From positions 2,418,001-2,482,000 of the forward strand of contig NZ_CP133778.1 of the NCBI RefSeq assembly GCF_034347405.1: a DNA stretch of 64,000 bases, written 5' to 3'. The notes under the pieces were generated by a model, which was not told where the DNA came from, did not search any database, and worked only from the letters and a program-made list of their open reading frames with translations. Both the position numbers and the translations under genes were made by a program. Numbering within the stretch: position 1 is the stretch's first letter; each line of letters opens with the position of its first letter. This document shows positions 26,164 to 34,566 of this stretch, in pieces. The DNA comes from Pseudomonas sp. CCC3.1 (GTDB lineage: Bacteria; Pseudomonadota; Gammaproteobacteria; Pseudomonadales; Pseudomonadaceae).

Positions 26164-26802
26164 TTGTCAAGAAATGACTTGGAAAATTCGCCAGCTTCCC
26201 CGGCAGATCGTTTGCTGCATCTGCTCAAGACGCGCGGTCCGCAGTTGGCCAGTGATGCGGGCGAGTTCCTGGGGACGACAGGCGAAGCTGCGCGTCAGCA
26301 ACTCGTGAAACTGGCGGCGGGCGGTCTGGTGCAAGCCCACTCAGAGGCGCGCGGAGTCGGGCGCCCGACGCAAGTCTGGCACTTGACGGCGGCGGGGCAT
26401 GCGCGCTTTCCTGACACGCACTCGGAACTGACGGTGCAACTGTTGCAGACGGTGCGCGAGACCTTCGGCGAGGACGCCATTGACCGCTTGATCGATGTCC
26501 GTGAACGTCAGACCCAGGCGTTGTATGAGCGGGAGATGGAAGGGTTGGTGGACTTGAAAGCGCGAGTCGAGCGATTGGCGCAGTTGCGTACGCGCGAAGG
26601 CTACATGGCCCAATGCAGCGAACAGCCGGATGGCGCCTTGATCCTGGTGGAGAACCATTGCCCGATCTGTGCCGCGGCCACCGCCTGTCAGGGCTTTTGC
26701 CGCGCAGAGTTGCAGGTCTTCGAGCACGTATTGCGGGCTAAAGTCGAGCGCGTGGAGCATATCCAGTTGGGTGCCCGACGCTGTGCCTATCGCATTGCTT
26801 GA
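26164..26802 (+). CDS. Winged-helix regulator with C-terminal cysteine cluster (SufR-like)
   Basis: A 212-aa regulator. The N-terminal winged helix is DRLLHLLKTRGPQLASDAGEFLGTTGEAARQQLVKL (in segments), with the RGVGRPTQVWHLTAAGHARF wing. The C-terminal part has CPICAAATACQGFC, and further cysteines are in YMAQC and RRCAY. This resembles SufR/ArsR-like regulators that hold an iron-sulfur cluster. No ATG exists; TTG at 26164 has GAGG about 10 nt upstream, whereas the TTG at 26137 has no such site. Divergent from an MFS pump; its stop overlaps the open frame of the next gene. Confidence 0.72.
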   Translation: MSRNDLENSPASPADRLLHLLKTRGPQLASDAGEFLGTTGEAARQQLVKLAAGGLVQAHSEARGVGRPTQVWHLTAAGHARFPDTHSELTVQLLQTVRETFGEDAIDRLIDVRERQTQALYEREMEGLVDLKARVERLAQLRTREGYMAQCSEQPDGALILVENHCPICAAATACQGFCRAELQVFEHVLRAKVERVEHIQLGARRCAYRIA

Positions 26803-26837
26803 TCACAACGCACTTCAATTTGCTGGAGCACCTGTAC

Positions 26838-27638
26838 ATGGATGTCATCAACGCCACCGCTATCGAAACCGCTGAACGAGAGTACTTGCGCGCTCGCGTG
26901 CGCAACGTGGGTCAAATAGAGGGCAATCCGTACGGAGCCCGCATTTTTGCTAACGGCGCCTTTCCCTGTTTTCAGGTGAAAGCAGCCCCCAGTCCGATGT
27001 TCAATCGCATCCATGGCGATGTCTCGGCAGAGCCGCAAGCCATGGTCGACCTGCTACAGCAGAACGCTGCTTATTCGGTGGTTACGCCGCTCTTTGGAGC
27101 GGTCTCATCGCTTGAGCCGTTCATGTCTGTCGCAGGCCGTCGACTGGAGCGATTGAAGGGCTGGACGCACATGCAGTTAGCGTGTGCCATCGAACACGCA
27201 ACACTGGGTCAGCACGCGTTCGACATTCAAGAGGCCACGCCGCAAAGCCTGCTCGCTTTTACAGAAGTCCATGCGAGCGGGTTCCATACCAAGCCCGCTC
27301 AACGTGCTGCCAGTCAGGCCTCATTCGGCAATTTGCACACAAACGACGCGTTGAAAATTTATGTCATTCAAGAGGCGGACAAGGTGGTGGCAGGTGCTTC
27401 GCTGTATCTTGCCAGCAACGGTGTGGCTTACCTGGGGACTGCGGTGACTCAAAAGGGGATGCGCGGTCGCGGGTTTCACGCAGCGCTTATCGCTCACCGC
27501 ATAGCGCAAGCCAGAGAACAGGGCGCCGTAACAGTCGCGGCAACAGCGTTGGCCTCCTCGCAAAGTCGGCGAAATTTGCAGCGTGCAGGCCTGCACGTTT
27601 CTCACGCTCAATCACTCTATCGTCTATTGGAAAACTGA
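26838..27638 (+). CDS. GNAT-family N-acetyltransferase
   Basis: A 266-aa protein with a C-terminal GNAT domain. The strand GASLYLASNGVAYLGTAVTQKGMRGRGFHAALIAHRI (in pieces) carries the acetyl-CoA loop QKGMRGRGF, and SRRNLQRAGL is the typical final helix. The first half is a divergent lobe with LFGAVSSLEPF. The chosen ATG has TGGAG about 10 nt upstream. The open frame begins at a TTG at 26799. Probably cotranscribed with the regulator upstream. Confidence 0.75.
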   Translation: MDVINATAIETAEREYLRARVRNVGQIEGNPYGARIFANGAFPCFQVKAAPSPMFNRIHGDVSAEPQAMVDLLQQNAAYSVVTPLFGAVSSLEPFMSVAGRRLERLKGWTHMQLACAIEHATLGQHAFDIQEATPQSLLAFTEVHASGFHTKPAQRAASQASFGNLHTNDALKIYVIQEADKVVAGASLYLASNGVAYLGTAVTQKGMRGRGFHAALIAHRIAQAREQGAVTVAATALASSQSRRNLQRAGLHVSHAQSLYRLLEN

Positions 27639-27649
27639 AGGTTTACTGC

Positions 27650-28111
27650 ATGACCCAATACGCCAAAATCCGCTCCGCAGTTGCCAGCGATGAAGCCCAG
27701 ATTCGCATCTGTGCTGAACATGCCTATACGCAATATATTGCTGCCATAGGCCGTAAACCCGCCCCGATGCTCGCGGATTTTGCGGCGCAGATTGCAGCGG
27801 GCCAGGTGCATGTTTGCGTCGATGAACACGATGACTTGCAAGGGTTTATCGTGTTCTTTGTCGTTGGCCAGCACATGTTTCTCGAAAATGTAGCGGTTTC
27901 AACTAAGGGGCAGGGCAAAGGTATCGGCAAGGCGCTGGTTCAGTTTTGCGAGACGCAGGCGCAACAACTGCGCCTGCACAGCGTTCTCCTTTATACCAAT
28001 GCAAAGATGACCGCCAATTTGGCCATCTACCCGCGTCTCGGTTACGTCGAAATCGATCGCCGCCTGGAAGAGGGTTTTGATCGGGTCTATTTCGAGAAGC
28101 GCTTTAGCTAA
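27650..28111 (+). CDS. GNAT-family N-acetyltransferase
   Basis: A 153-aa GNAT protein beginning MTQYAKIRSAVASDEAQIRIC. Acetyl-CoA loop region is LENVAVSTKGQGKGIGKALV, and the C-terminal segment is ANLAIYPRLGYVEIDRR. It lies 11 nt after the preceding GNAT gene, in a different frame and probably the same operon. The long open frame upstream (from 27182) is a shadow of the neighbouring gene. Confidence 0.84.
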   Translation: MTQYAKIRSAVASDEAQIRICAEHAYTQYIAAIGRKPAPMLADFAAQIAAGQVHVCVDEHDDLQGFIVFFVVGQHMFLENVAVSTKGQGKGIGKALVQFCETQAQQLRLHSVLLYTNAKMTANLAIYPRLGYVEIDRRLEEGFDRVYFEKRFS

Positions 28112-28114
28112 CCT

Positions 28115-28147
28115 GCTCCCACAGAGGCAGAGATCGCTAATGTGAAC
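28115..28147. repeat. Short dispersed repeat (copy A)
   Basis: The segment CACAGAGGCAGAGATC, then CTAATGTGAACA, recurs with few changes at 40026-40055. Both copies lie downstream of a gene end. It probably belongs to a dispersed intergenic family of the genome. Confidence 0.45.
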
Positions 28148-28160
28148 AACATGGCCGCAT

Positions 28161-28937
28161 TTACTTCGAAAACACCACCGGCACCGTGAACCGCAGCTTG
28201 CTGCCTTCCGGTGGACGTGGCACTGGCGAGGCGCGGTTGATCATCTCCAGTGTCGCGTTGTCGAGGTCGCTAAAACCGGCAGAACGGATAACGCTCGCGC
28301 TCAAGACCTTGCCGTTGCTGTCGATTTCAAAACGCAGGTAAGCCACGCCGCGGTCACCGCGATCACGGGCGTTCTGCGGGTAGCGTTTGAAACGCTCCAG
28401 GTGCGCCAGCAACTCTGCTTCCCATTGCACTTTCAAGGCCGGGTCGGCCATGCCCCGTGAAGATTGTGTCGCCGCGGTGGTGGTAGCTGTTTGTGCGTCG
28501 AGTTTGGGCGGTGCCGTGGTCGCCGAGGAGGCCGGTTGTTCATCCTGCTTTTTCGGTGGTGCCTGGAATTGCGAACCTTCTTCGGGCGCGCTCTGGTAGG
28601 TGCCGTGGGCTGTGTCTTTAAGCGGGGATTTGGCCTGTTTGGCCGGGGACGGTTTGGTCGCTGGGGTGATTTTTTTCACCACCTCTTTGGGCGGTTGGGC
28701 AGACGGTGTGCTGATCTGTTTTTGCACCTGTTTGTCGGGTGCCACTTGCAGGTCTTCTTCGACCGCCTGAGCAACGGGCACGGCGGCCAGTTCGATCATC
28801 ATCGCCGCCGGTGCCGCCTCGACCGAAGTGCTCGTCGAGGTGTGCAACAACCAGGCGGTGATGCCCGTGTACACGCTCAGGGTGATCAGTGTCGCCACGC
28901 TCCAGAGTGTCTTGCGTGATTGATTCAGATAGGTCAT
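28161..28937 (-). CDS. TonB-family energy transducer
   Basis: A 258-aa TonB protein. One N-terminal membrane anchor (TLWSVATLITLSVYTGITAWLL) is followed by a Pro/Lys/Ala-rich periplasmic spacer and a C-terminal TonB domain (RFKRYPQNARDRGDRGVAYLRFEID, then RPPEGSKLRFTVPVVF). It transmits proton motive force to outer-membrane receptors. It follows the HasR-like receptor, separated by a terminator-like hairpin, so it resembles dedicated HasB-like transducers. The ATG at 28937 is preferred over a TTG at 28958. Confidence 0.88.
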   Translation of the reverse strand: MTYLNQSRKTLWSVATLITLSVYTGITAWLLHTSTSTSVEAAPAAMMIELAAVPVAQAVEEDLQVAPDKQVQKQISTPSAQPPKEVVKKITPATKPSPAKQAKSPLKDTAHGTYQSAPEEGSQFQAPPKKQDEQPASSATTAPPKLDAQTATTTAATQSSRGMADPALKVQWEAELLAHLERFKRYPQNARDRGDRGVAYLRFEIDSNGKVLSASVIRSAGFSDLDNATLEMINRASPVPRPPEGSKLRFTVPVVFSK

Positions 28938-28964
28938 GGGCTCATCAATAGTAATCAACGTAAA

Positions 28965-28990
28965 ACGGGATGCCGTTCAGGGCATCCCGT
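28965..28990 (-). terminator. Hairpin terminator after the TonB-dependent receptor
   Basis: Read on the minus strand, ACGGGATGCC and GGCATCCCGT form a perfect 10-bp stem with a 6-nt loop, followed by TTTTA. It sits between the receptor stop and the tonB start. It should stop or attenuate receptor transcription before tonB. Confidence 0.75.
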
Positions 28991-29008
28991 GTGTTAACGC
29001 GCCTCAGG

Positions 29009-31951
29009 TCAGAACTTGACCGTCAGCCCCGTACGCAGCGTGCGCCCCGGTGCAGGCATAAAGCTTTGCGCCAGCGGGTCGAGGTAATAGACGTTGGTCA
29101 GGTTTTGCACGCCGAAATCGATTTGGGTGCCCTTGTAGATTTCGTAGCTGGCGAACAGGTCGAAGATCGCCGATTTCTGGTAGTAGATCTGGTTGGTGGT
29201 GATGCCATCGTTCCACGGTTTGTTCAGTTTAGCGGTCGGCGCGCTGTTGTAGACCATGCGCCCGCCGAGTACCAAATGGTTGTCAAACCAGCGAGTGCCC
29301 ACGGTGGTATTGATCGAATACTTGGGCGGATTTTGGGTGTTGGTGTACGACCCCGGGAAGCCACCGTCCACGCAGTTCGGCGTCGGCGTGCCGTCATCGC
29401 GCAGTTTCTGCGCCAGGTCCGGGGCACAGGTTTTGGCGTTCAGGTAGTAGGTGGCCGACACGTCAGTGAACACGCGACCCATGTCGTAGCTGGTCTGCAA
29501 CTCGATACCCTTGACTGTGAAGCTGTCAACGTTTTGCAGATTGCCCGCAAAGATGTCGAGGTAGTCACGGGTGATGTAGTTTTCGATTTTGTTGTTGAAG
29601 TACGCCAGCTTGGCTGCGGCGGTATCGCCCTCAAGGAACAGATCGTTTTTCAGGGTGCTGGCACCCACTTCCCAATTTTTACTGTGCTCAGGCTTGAGGT
29701 TGGCCCCCGGCACGGCGGCGGTGAACAGGCCCAGCGTGGATTCGAACAGGCTCGGCATGCGCACGCCTTCGCTGTAATTGAGGTACACGAAGCTGGCGTC
29801 AGTGAGGTCGTACTTCACACCGAACGACGGCGTGAAAGCATGATCGCGACGTTCGATCGGCTTGGCATAGCTGTAGCTGGTGGCGTACTTCAGCATCTCG
29901 GGATCATCGGCCTCAACGCGGTCGTAGCCGGTGCTGCCGACGGTGCCTTTTTCATACGGTGTCGCGTTGAGCGAGTCTTGGGTGAAGTTGCCTTGCTGGT
30001 CCGGGCGCCAGTACACATAACCAATGCGGTCTTTGCCTTTGTACAGCCAGGTCCAGCGCACCGGGCGGGTGCCAAAGGTCGCAGGTGAGGCGAGTCGGTT
30101 GTGGTCCTTGCTGCTGAATTCGCTGTAGCGGCCGCCCACGGTAAAGGTCAGGGGCTTGATCGGTGCCCATTCCAGCGAACTCACCAGGCTGCCTTCCTGA
30201 CGGTCGCCGCTGCGAATAAAGCGGTTTTGCTCCAGGTCAGATTGCAGCACCGGGGAATTGTCATCGGGGCGCAGTTTCTCTTTTTGGAAGGAGCCGCCGT
30301 AGTACCAGGCGAGCTTGCCGATTTGCGTATCGAAGCGCGAGGTGTTGCTCACGTCCACCCCCCAGCGATTGTCCTTGGTGCGATTGCGCAAGGCGTCCTG
30401 ATAACCGTCCTCACCCAATTGATCTGGTTCGCCTTCATAGCCAAACAACGGGGTTACCGTGCTCAAACCGTTGAACGCTTCGCTCTGGGCCTTGGTGGTC
30501 CAGGCGTTAGCGCTGAAATCGATCAGCGGGTTATCTTCCGGCTTGAAGGTGTAGCGCGCGGTGTAAGCGTTGATCCGCATGCTGCCGGGCTGCCACTGCG
30601 GCACAGTGCCGGTCTTGTTGCGGATGATTCGCGACGGCATCACTTCACCGTATTCGCCATCGGTGTAACGGTAGGTCAACTCAAGGGCTTGATCGGGTGA
30701 CGGTTTGATAATGGTCTTGAGCAACACCGATTCGGTGTCGGTAGAGGTATTGAGCACCTCGTTGCCCGCCTTGAATACCTTGGCCGGGCTATTGGCTTCT
30801 TCGGTGACGTAGATGTACTTCTTGGTGGCAGGATCGTAGCGGCGTACTTGCTGGTACACCTGGTATTTCTTGAAGCCCTTTTTACCGGCGTAGTAGTTGC
30901 CGCTTTCGCGTTGGGTGTAGGCACCGACAAAGTCAATCATCTCGCTGGTGCTGGCGAACGCCACGCTGCCCGAATGCGCCTGCGGGTCGAAAATGCTGTT
31001 GCTGCCACTGCGCGGCGTTGCGTTGTACGCGTGCGGGCGATCAACGCTGTTGCTGGAGATGTCACCTTTGAGGCGAACACCGTAGGTCTCGCCGTCTTTG
31101 AGGATGTCCTTGGGCTGCAAGGTTTTCATTTTGACCATGCCGCCGATGGCGCCTGCTGCATCGGCGCCAAGGCTTGGGCCTTTGTCGACCGTAATGTCGC
31201 TGATCAGGTCGGGGTCGATGTAGCTGCGCTGCTGCATGCCGCCGTAACCGCGATAAGCGTCAATGGCTTGCTGGCTGCCATCGATGGTCACCGGCACGCG
31301 GCTCTGGCCCTGAATACCACGGATGTTGACGTCCAGTGCACCGCCGTTGCGGGTGTCACCGGTTTGTACGCCAGGCACGCCTTTGAGAATGTCGGCGGGG
31401 GATGAACCCCGGAAGCGATTGATGGTTTCGCCAGAGATGTACACGCTGGAGCCCGCTTTGGTGTAGACCTGCGCGGCCGAGCCGGTCAAACGGCTGGTCT
31501 GGCCGCCTTTGATCGTCACGGCGCCGAGCATTTCGGACGCGTCCAGCCCGTCATCCAGGTCGGCGTCGAGGCCTGCACTGGCCGCGCCGCGCGGGCTGAG
31601 GATAAGACTGCGCTGGCTGTCGATTTTCCAATTGACGGGCGCATCGCCAAGCAACTGATGCAACGCTTGCTCATTACTGAAGTTACCGCGCAGCGCGGGT
31701 GCTTGCAGGCCGTCCACCAGCCCGGCAGCCAAGCCCAATTGCAGATTCGCTTGCCGTGCAAAAGCGCTCAGGGCGCTGGTCAGGGGTTGGGCCGGGATGT
31801 CGAAAAAGCGGGTAGCCTGATCACTCGGCAGCGCGTTGGGTTCTGCCGCTACCGCCGACGGCGGCTGAAAAATCGCGCTGTTGATCGCCACACACAGTAC
31901 GGCCAGCGCCACCGGTACTTTGGAGTGCGCAACGTGTGATCGGTTACCCAT
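29009..31951 (-). CDS. TonB-dependent haem/haemophore receptor, HasR-like, with STN domain
   Basis: A 980-aa outer-membrane receptor. It has a signal peptide (VALAVLCVAINSAIFQPPSAVA region), an STN signalling domain at about residues 45-110 (FFDIPAQPLTSALSAFARQANLQ, LRGNFSNEQALHQLLGD), a plug from about 150 (SPADILKGVPGVQTGDTRNGGALDVNIRGIQGQ in pieces), and a 22-strand barrel ending GRTLRTGLTVKF. YSEGVRMPSLFES with a distal LKPEHSKNWEVG matches the FRAP-PSL region of haem receptors. With an ECF sigma/FecR pair upstream and TonB downstream, the cassette resembles hasI-hasS-hasR-hasB. No haemophore hasA or hasDEF exporter is seen here, so direct haem uptake or another haem protein ligand is possible. 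Confidence 0.7.
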   Translation of the reverse strand: MGNRSHVAHSKVPVALAVLCVAINSAIFQPPSAVAAEPNALPSDQATRFFDIPAQPLTSALSAFARQANLQLGLAAGLVDGLQAPALRGNFSNEQALHQLLGDAPVNWKIDSQRSLILSPRGAASAGLDADLDDGLDASEMLGAVTIKGGQTSRLTGSAAQVYTKAGSSVYISGETINRFRGSSPADILKGVPGVQTGDTRNGGALDVNIRGIQGQSRVPVTIDGSQQAIDAYRGYGGMQQRSYIDPDLISDITVDKGPSLGADAAGAIGGMVKMKTLQPKDILKDGETYGVRLKGDISSNSVDRPHAYNATPRSGSNSIFDPQAHSGSVAFASTSEMIDFVGAYTQRESGNYYAGKKGFKKYQVYQQVRRYDPATKKYIYVTEEANSPAKVFKAGNEVLNTSTDTESVLLKTIIKPSPDQALELTYRYTDGEYGEVMPSRIIRNKTGTVPQWQPGSMRINAYTARYTFKPEDNPLIDFSANAWTTKAQSEAFNGLSTVTPLFGYEGEPDQLGEDGYQDALRNRTKDNRWGVDVSNTSRFDTQIGKLAWYYGGSFQKEKLRPDDNSPVLQSDLEQNRFIRSGDRQEGSLVSSLEWAPIKPLTFTVGGRYSEFSSKDHNRLASPATFGTRPVRWTWLYKGKDRIGYVYWRPDQQGNFTQDSLNATPYEKGTVGSTGYDRVEADDPEMLKYATSYSYAKPIERRDHAFTPSFGVKYDLTDASFVYLNYSEGVRMPSLFESTLGLFTAAVPGANLKPEHSKNWEVGASTLKNDLFLEGDTAAAKLAYFNNKIENYITRDYLDIFAGNLQNVDSFTVKGIELQTSYDMGRVFTDVSATYYLNAKTCAPDLAQKLRDDGTPTPNCVDGGFPGSYTNTQNPPKYSINTTVGTRWFDNHLVLGGRMVYNSAPTAKLNKPWNDGITTNQIYYQKSAIFDLFASYEIYKGTQIDFGVQNLTNVYYLDPLAQSFMPAPGRTLRTGLTVKF

Positions 31952-32044
31952 GTGTCATCGCCTTATGTTTTTTGGTATTACGATTCATTCGCAATACAAG
32001 GAGCTACAAAGACGTACACCTGCGGTTTTTTTTTCAGCAATAAC

Positions 32045-32060
32045 GAAAATAATTGTCATT
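32045..32060 (-). promoter_or_regulatory. Fur-box-like site ahead of the receptor gene
   Basis: On the minus strand AATGACAATTATTTTC matches 13 of 16 positions of the core of the Fur consensus (AATGATAATCATTATC). It overlaps the stop of the fecR-type gene and precedes the receptor by about 95 nt. Iron repression of the receptor is inferred. Confidence 0.5.
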
Positions 32061-33015
32061 TGGCGGTTTTTTGGTTGCCTATGACCGTCAGCAAAGGGGA
32101 GTACTGACGCACTTCACCGCCAATCGGCGCCACCAGGGCTTGCAGCGCGCGTTGGGTATCGCGCATGTCATACAGGCCTGTGACACGCTTGTTGGCCAGT
32201 GCCGGGTCATTGATCACTATCCAGCCGCGCTGGTAGTGGTCGAGTTGCTCGACCACCTGAGCCACGCTGGCATTTTCAAAGAACTGCGCGCCATTGATCC
32301 AGCCCGCGACTTCAGCCGGCATCACCCGCGATTGAGTGGCGTTGCCCGTTTTTCGGTCGATCCACAAACGCTGCCCGGCGCCGAGCCGATAGTGCTGGTT
32401 GACGCCCACGGTGCCTTCGCGCACTTCGACACTGAGCCCGGCATTGCGCTGCGCCACGTCGAAAGCCGTGCCCAGCACGCGGATAACCGCTTCTTCGCTG
32501 CGCACCTCAAACGGTTTTTGGGCGTCGTGTGCCACATCAAAAAAAACTTCACCCTGCACCAGCGTGACTTGCCTTAAATGATCGTTGAAGGTCACATTGA
32601 CCGCGCTTTGCGGGGCCAGGGTCAGACGGCTGCCGTCGCTCAAAGTGACCTCGCGGGTCTGCGCCGTGCTCGTGCTGTAATCGGCGCGCCAGCCGGGGTT
32701 TAACACCAGCGCTGCGCACACGGCCAGGGCGCTGACGCACGCGGCGGCCAGCCATGGCAGGCGAGCGTGGGGCCGCAGCGGTGTGACATTCGAGGGCGCT
32801 TGCGGCCAGTGTTGCTCAGTGCTGGCGGGTTGCGCTGCGAGTGCTTCCCAGGCGCGATTAACCTGCGCCCAGGCTTCAAAATGTTCATCGTTGCTGTGCA
32901 ACCAGCGATCGAAGTCTTCGAAGCGCTCGGGCTGATGTTGCAAGTCCAGCAGCCACTGGCCGGCGTCTTCGAGGCTTTTAGCCGAGACAGTCCGAGGCAG
33001 GAGGGCGTTATGCAT
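32056..33015 (-). CDS. FecR-family anti-sigma factor/regulator
   Basis: A 319-aa FecR protein: an N-terminal DUF4880-like segment (AGQWLLDLQHQPERFEDFDRWL with WAQVNRAWEAL), one membrane helix (LPWLAAACVSALAVCAALVL), and a periplasmic FecR domain (TREVTLSDGSRLTLAPQSAVNV, VTLVQGEVFFDVAHDAQKPFEV). It relays the receptor's STN signal to the sigma factor. ATG at 33015 overlaps the sigma-factor stop by 8 nt (ATGCATAA), giving translational coupling. A longer open frame to 33477 is a shadow of the sigma gene. Confidence 0.9.
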   Translation of the reverse strand: MHNALLPRTVSAKSLEDAGQWLLDLQHQPERFEDFDRWLHSNDEHFEAWAQVNRAWEALAAQPASTEQHWPQAPSNVTPLRPHARLPWLAAACVSALAVCAALVLNPGWRADYSTSTAQTREVTLSDGSRLTLAPQSAVNVTFNDHLRQVTLVQGEVFFDVAHDAQKPFEVRSEEAVIRVLGTAFDVAQRNAGLSVEVREGTVGVNQHYRLGAGQRLWIDRKTGNATQSRVMPAEVAGWINGAQFFENASVAQVVEQLDHYQRGWIVINDPALANKRVTGLYDMRDTQRALQALVAPIGGEVRQYSPLLTVIGNQKTAK

Positions 33016-33559
33016 ACGGGCGTTCCTTACAGTGCGCGCTGGGGGCAAGGTCGTGGGTGGCGACGCTTGAGGCCAGGTGAACAATGGCATCCTTGACCAG
33101 ACGATGGGCGCTGGAAAGCGAGATGTTGAGGTGATCGGCAGTTTGCTGCAACGTGAACCCGCCCAGACGATGCATCTCGACTGCAATACGCATTTGTTCG
33201 GGCAAGCTCGCCAGGGTCGCGGCAATGCGACTGGCATCATCGCCATGAACCACCCGTTGCTCCGGCGACAACTCCTGGCCAGGGCGCATCCACTGTGGCG
33301 GCGATTGTTGCTGACGTTTCTCGGTGGCCTGGCGGCGCACCGCGTCCAGCGCCAGATTGCGCACGATGCGATACAGATAGGCCACCGGTTGCTCCACGAC
33401 CTCGTCAGTGCTGGCAAAAAAGCGCAAAAAGGCGTCCTGCACCACATCTTCGGCACGCGCATGATCGCCCACCACAACCTTGGCGTAGTTGATCAGTGCG
33501 GGGCGGTGGTCGAGATAGAGTTGCAGCCTGGCGGTAGTGTCGGTCACGGGGGAACTCAA
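33008..33559 (-). CDS. ECF sigma factor, FecI type
   Basis: A 183-aa sigma-70-family ECF factor. Region 2 has YAKVVVGDHARAEDVVQDAFLRFF and YLYRIVRNLALDAVRRQ; region 4 has LASLPEQMRIAVEMHRLGGFTLQQTADHLNISLSSAHRLVKDA (in pieces). It should direct RNA polymerase to the receptor promoter after signalling through FecR. A Fur-like box lies 40-60 nt upstream. Confidence 0.92.
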   Translation of the reverse strand: MSSPVTDTTARLQLYLDHRPALINYAKVVVGDHARAEDVVQDAFLRFFASTDEVVEQPVAYLYRIVRNLALDAVRRQATEKRQQQSPPQWMRPGQELSPEQRVVHGDDASRIAATLASLPEQMRIAVEMHRLGGFTLQQTADHLNISLSSAHRLVKDAIVHLASSVATHDLAPSAHCKERPYA

Positions 33560-33597
33560 AAAGTGATGAGCCTGGAAGCGCGGCGACGTTAAGTTAA

Positions 33598-33617
33598 CTG
33601 AGAGTAATTATCAATAC
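33598..33617 (-). promoter_or_regulatory. Fur-box-like site ahead of the ECF sigma gene
   Basis: On the minus strand the core ATTGATAATTACT matches 10 of 13 positions of AATGATAATCATT. It lies 39-58 nt before the sigma-factor start. Fur control of FecI-type sigma genes is standard; this instance is inferred from sequence. Confidence 0.5.
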
Positions 33618-33795
33618 CGCTGTTTGTGTGGGCATCTGAATCCCCCTTTTTTCATTCAAAAGCAGGGCCGCTGCGCAACCCATCGCAGCCTGCGGCAGCG
33701 ACTACGGGATTTCTCTGCTTAACACACTGGTATTCAGGTAACACGGGCAGTTATGGTGCGGAATCCTTTTAGCCCTTTGCCACGGATTTGTTGTG

Positions 33796-34485
33796 ATGAA
33801 CACACCGCGTACTGCTGTCGGCCCGATCAAGGCCGTGATTTTCGATATGGATGGCTTATTGCTGGATACAGAAGGTATCTACTCCGAAGTCACGCAAATC
33901 GTCGTCGAACGTTACGGCAAGACTTATGACTGGAACATCAAGCAGCACATCATTGGTCGAGGCGTTCAGGACCTGGCTGAGTACATTGTCAAAGCGCTGG
34001 AATTGCCCATCACCTGGAAAGAATTTTTGCTCCAGCGTGAGCCGCTGATGGCCGAGCGTTTTTCCAAAGCCCTCGGCATGCCGGGCGCTGAAGCGCTGGT
34101 GCGGCACTTGAAGGCTCACAACATTCCGATTGCCGTGGGCACCAGTTCGTCGAGCGGTGGCTTTGGTTACAAAACCACCTTGCACCGCGAGTGGTTTTCG
34201 TTGTTTGACACCATCGTCACAGCCGATGACCCGGAAGTCGGCGCTGCCAAGCCTGCGCCCGATATTTTTCTGACGGCTGCCCGCCGTTTGGGCATTGCGC
34301 CTGAAGATTGCCTGGTGTTCGAAGATTCGCCCTTTGGCGTAACGGCCGCCAAAGCCGCCAACATGACCGCCATCGCCGTGCCTGATGCGGCCATGGTCGA
34401 CAGCAAGTATCACCACGCCGACCTGATCATCCGCAAGTTGGCGGAGTTTGACCTCGGGGCCTACGGTCTGCCGCCGTTGCGCTGA
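33796..34485 (+). CDS. HAD-family phosphatase (GS1/pseudouridine-5'-phosphatase-like)
   Basis: A 229-aa haloacid dehalogenase-like phosphatase. Motif I is VIFDMDGLLLDTEGIYSE, motif II VGTSSSSGGF, motif III KPAPDIFLTAARRLG, and motif IV VFEDSPFGVTAAKAANM. Overall length and the GLLLDTE pattern match the HDHD1/GS1 group. Substrate is likely a small phosphate ester. A GTG one codon earlier is also possible. Confidence 0.85.
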   Translation: MNTPRTAVGPIKAVIFDMDGLLLDTEGIYSEVTQIVVERYGKTYDWNIKQHIIGRGVQDLAEYIVKALELPITWKEFLLQREPLMAERFSKALGMPGAEALVRHLKAHNIPIAVGTSSSSGGFGYKTTLHREWFSLFDTIVTADDPEVGAAKPAPDIFLTAARRLGIAPEDCLVFEDSPFGVTAAKAANMTAIAVPDAAMVDSKYHHADLIIRKLAEFDLGAYGLPPLR

Positions 34486-34566
34486 GGTTAATCCCGAGCC
34501 CCTTGATCCTTGGCTATGCTGGTGGCTTGTCCTGCATCGGCAGGCTGTTAAGGATGAGGGGTTTTC

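Noticed and set aside
30101..31405. Plus-strand open frames of up to 199 codons inside the receptor gene
   Set aside because: They are antisense to a well-supported TonB receptor and lack start signals or recognisable domains.
33016..33477. N-terminal extension of the FecR-type protein to 473 aa
   Set aside because: It runs antisense to nothing but in another frame of the ECF sigma gene on the same strand; FecR begins at 33015 with coupled ATGCATAA.
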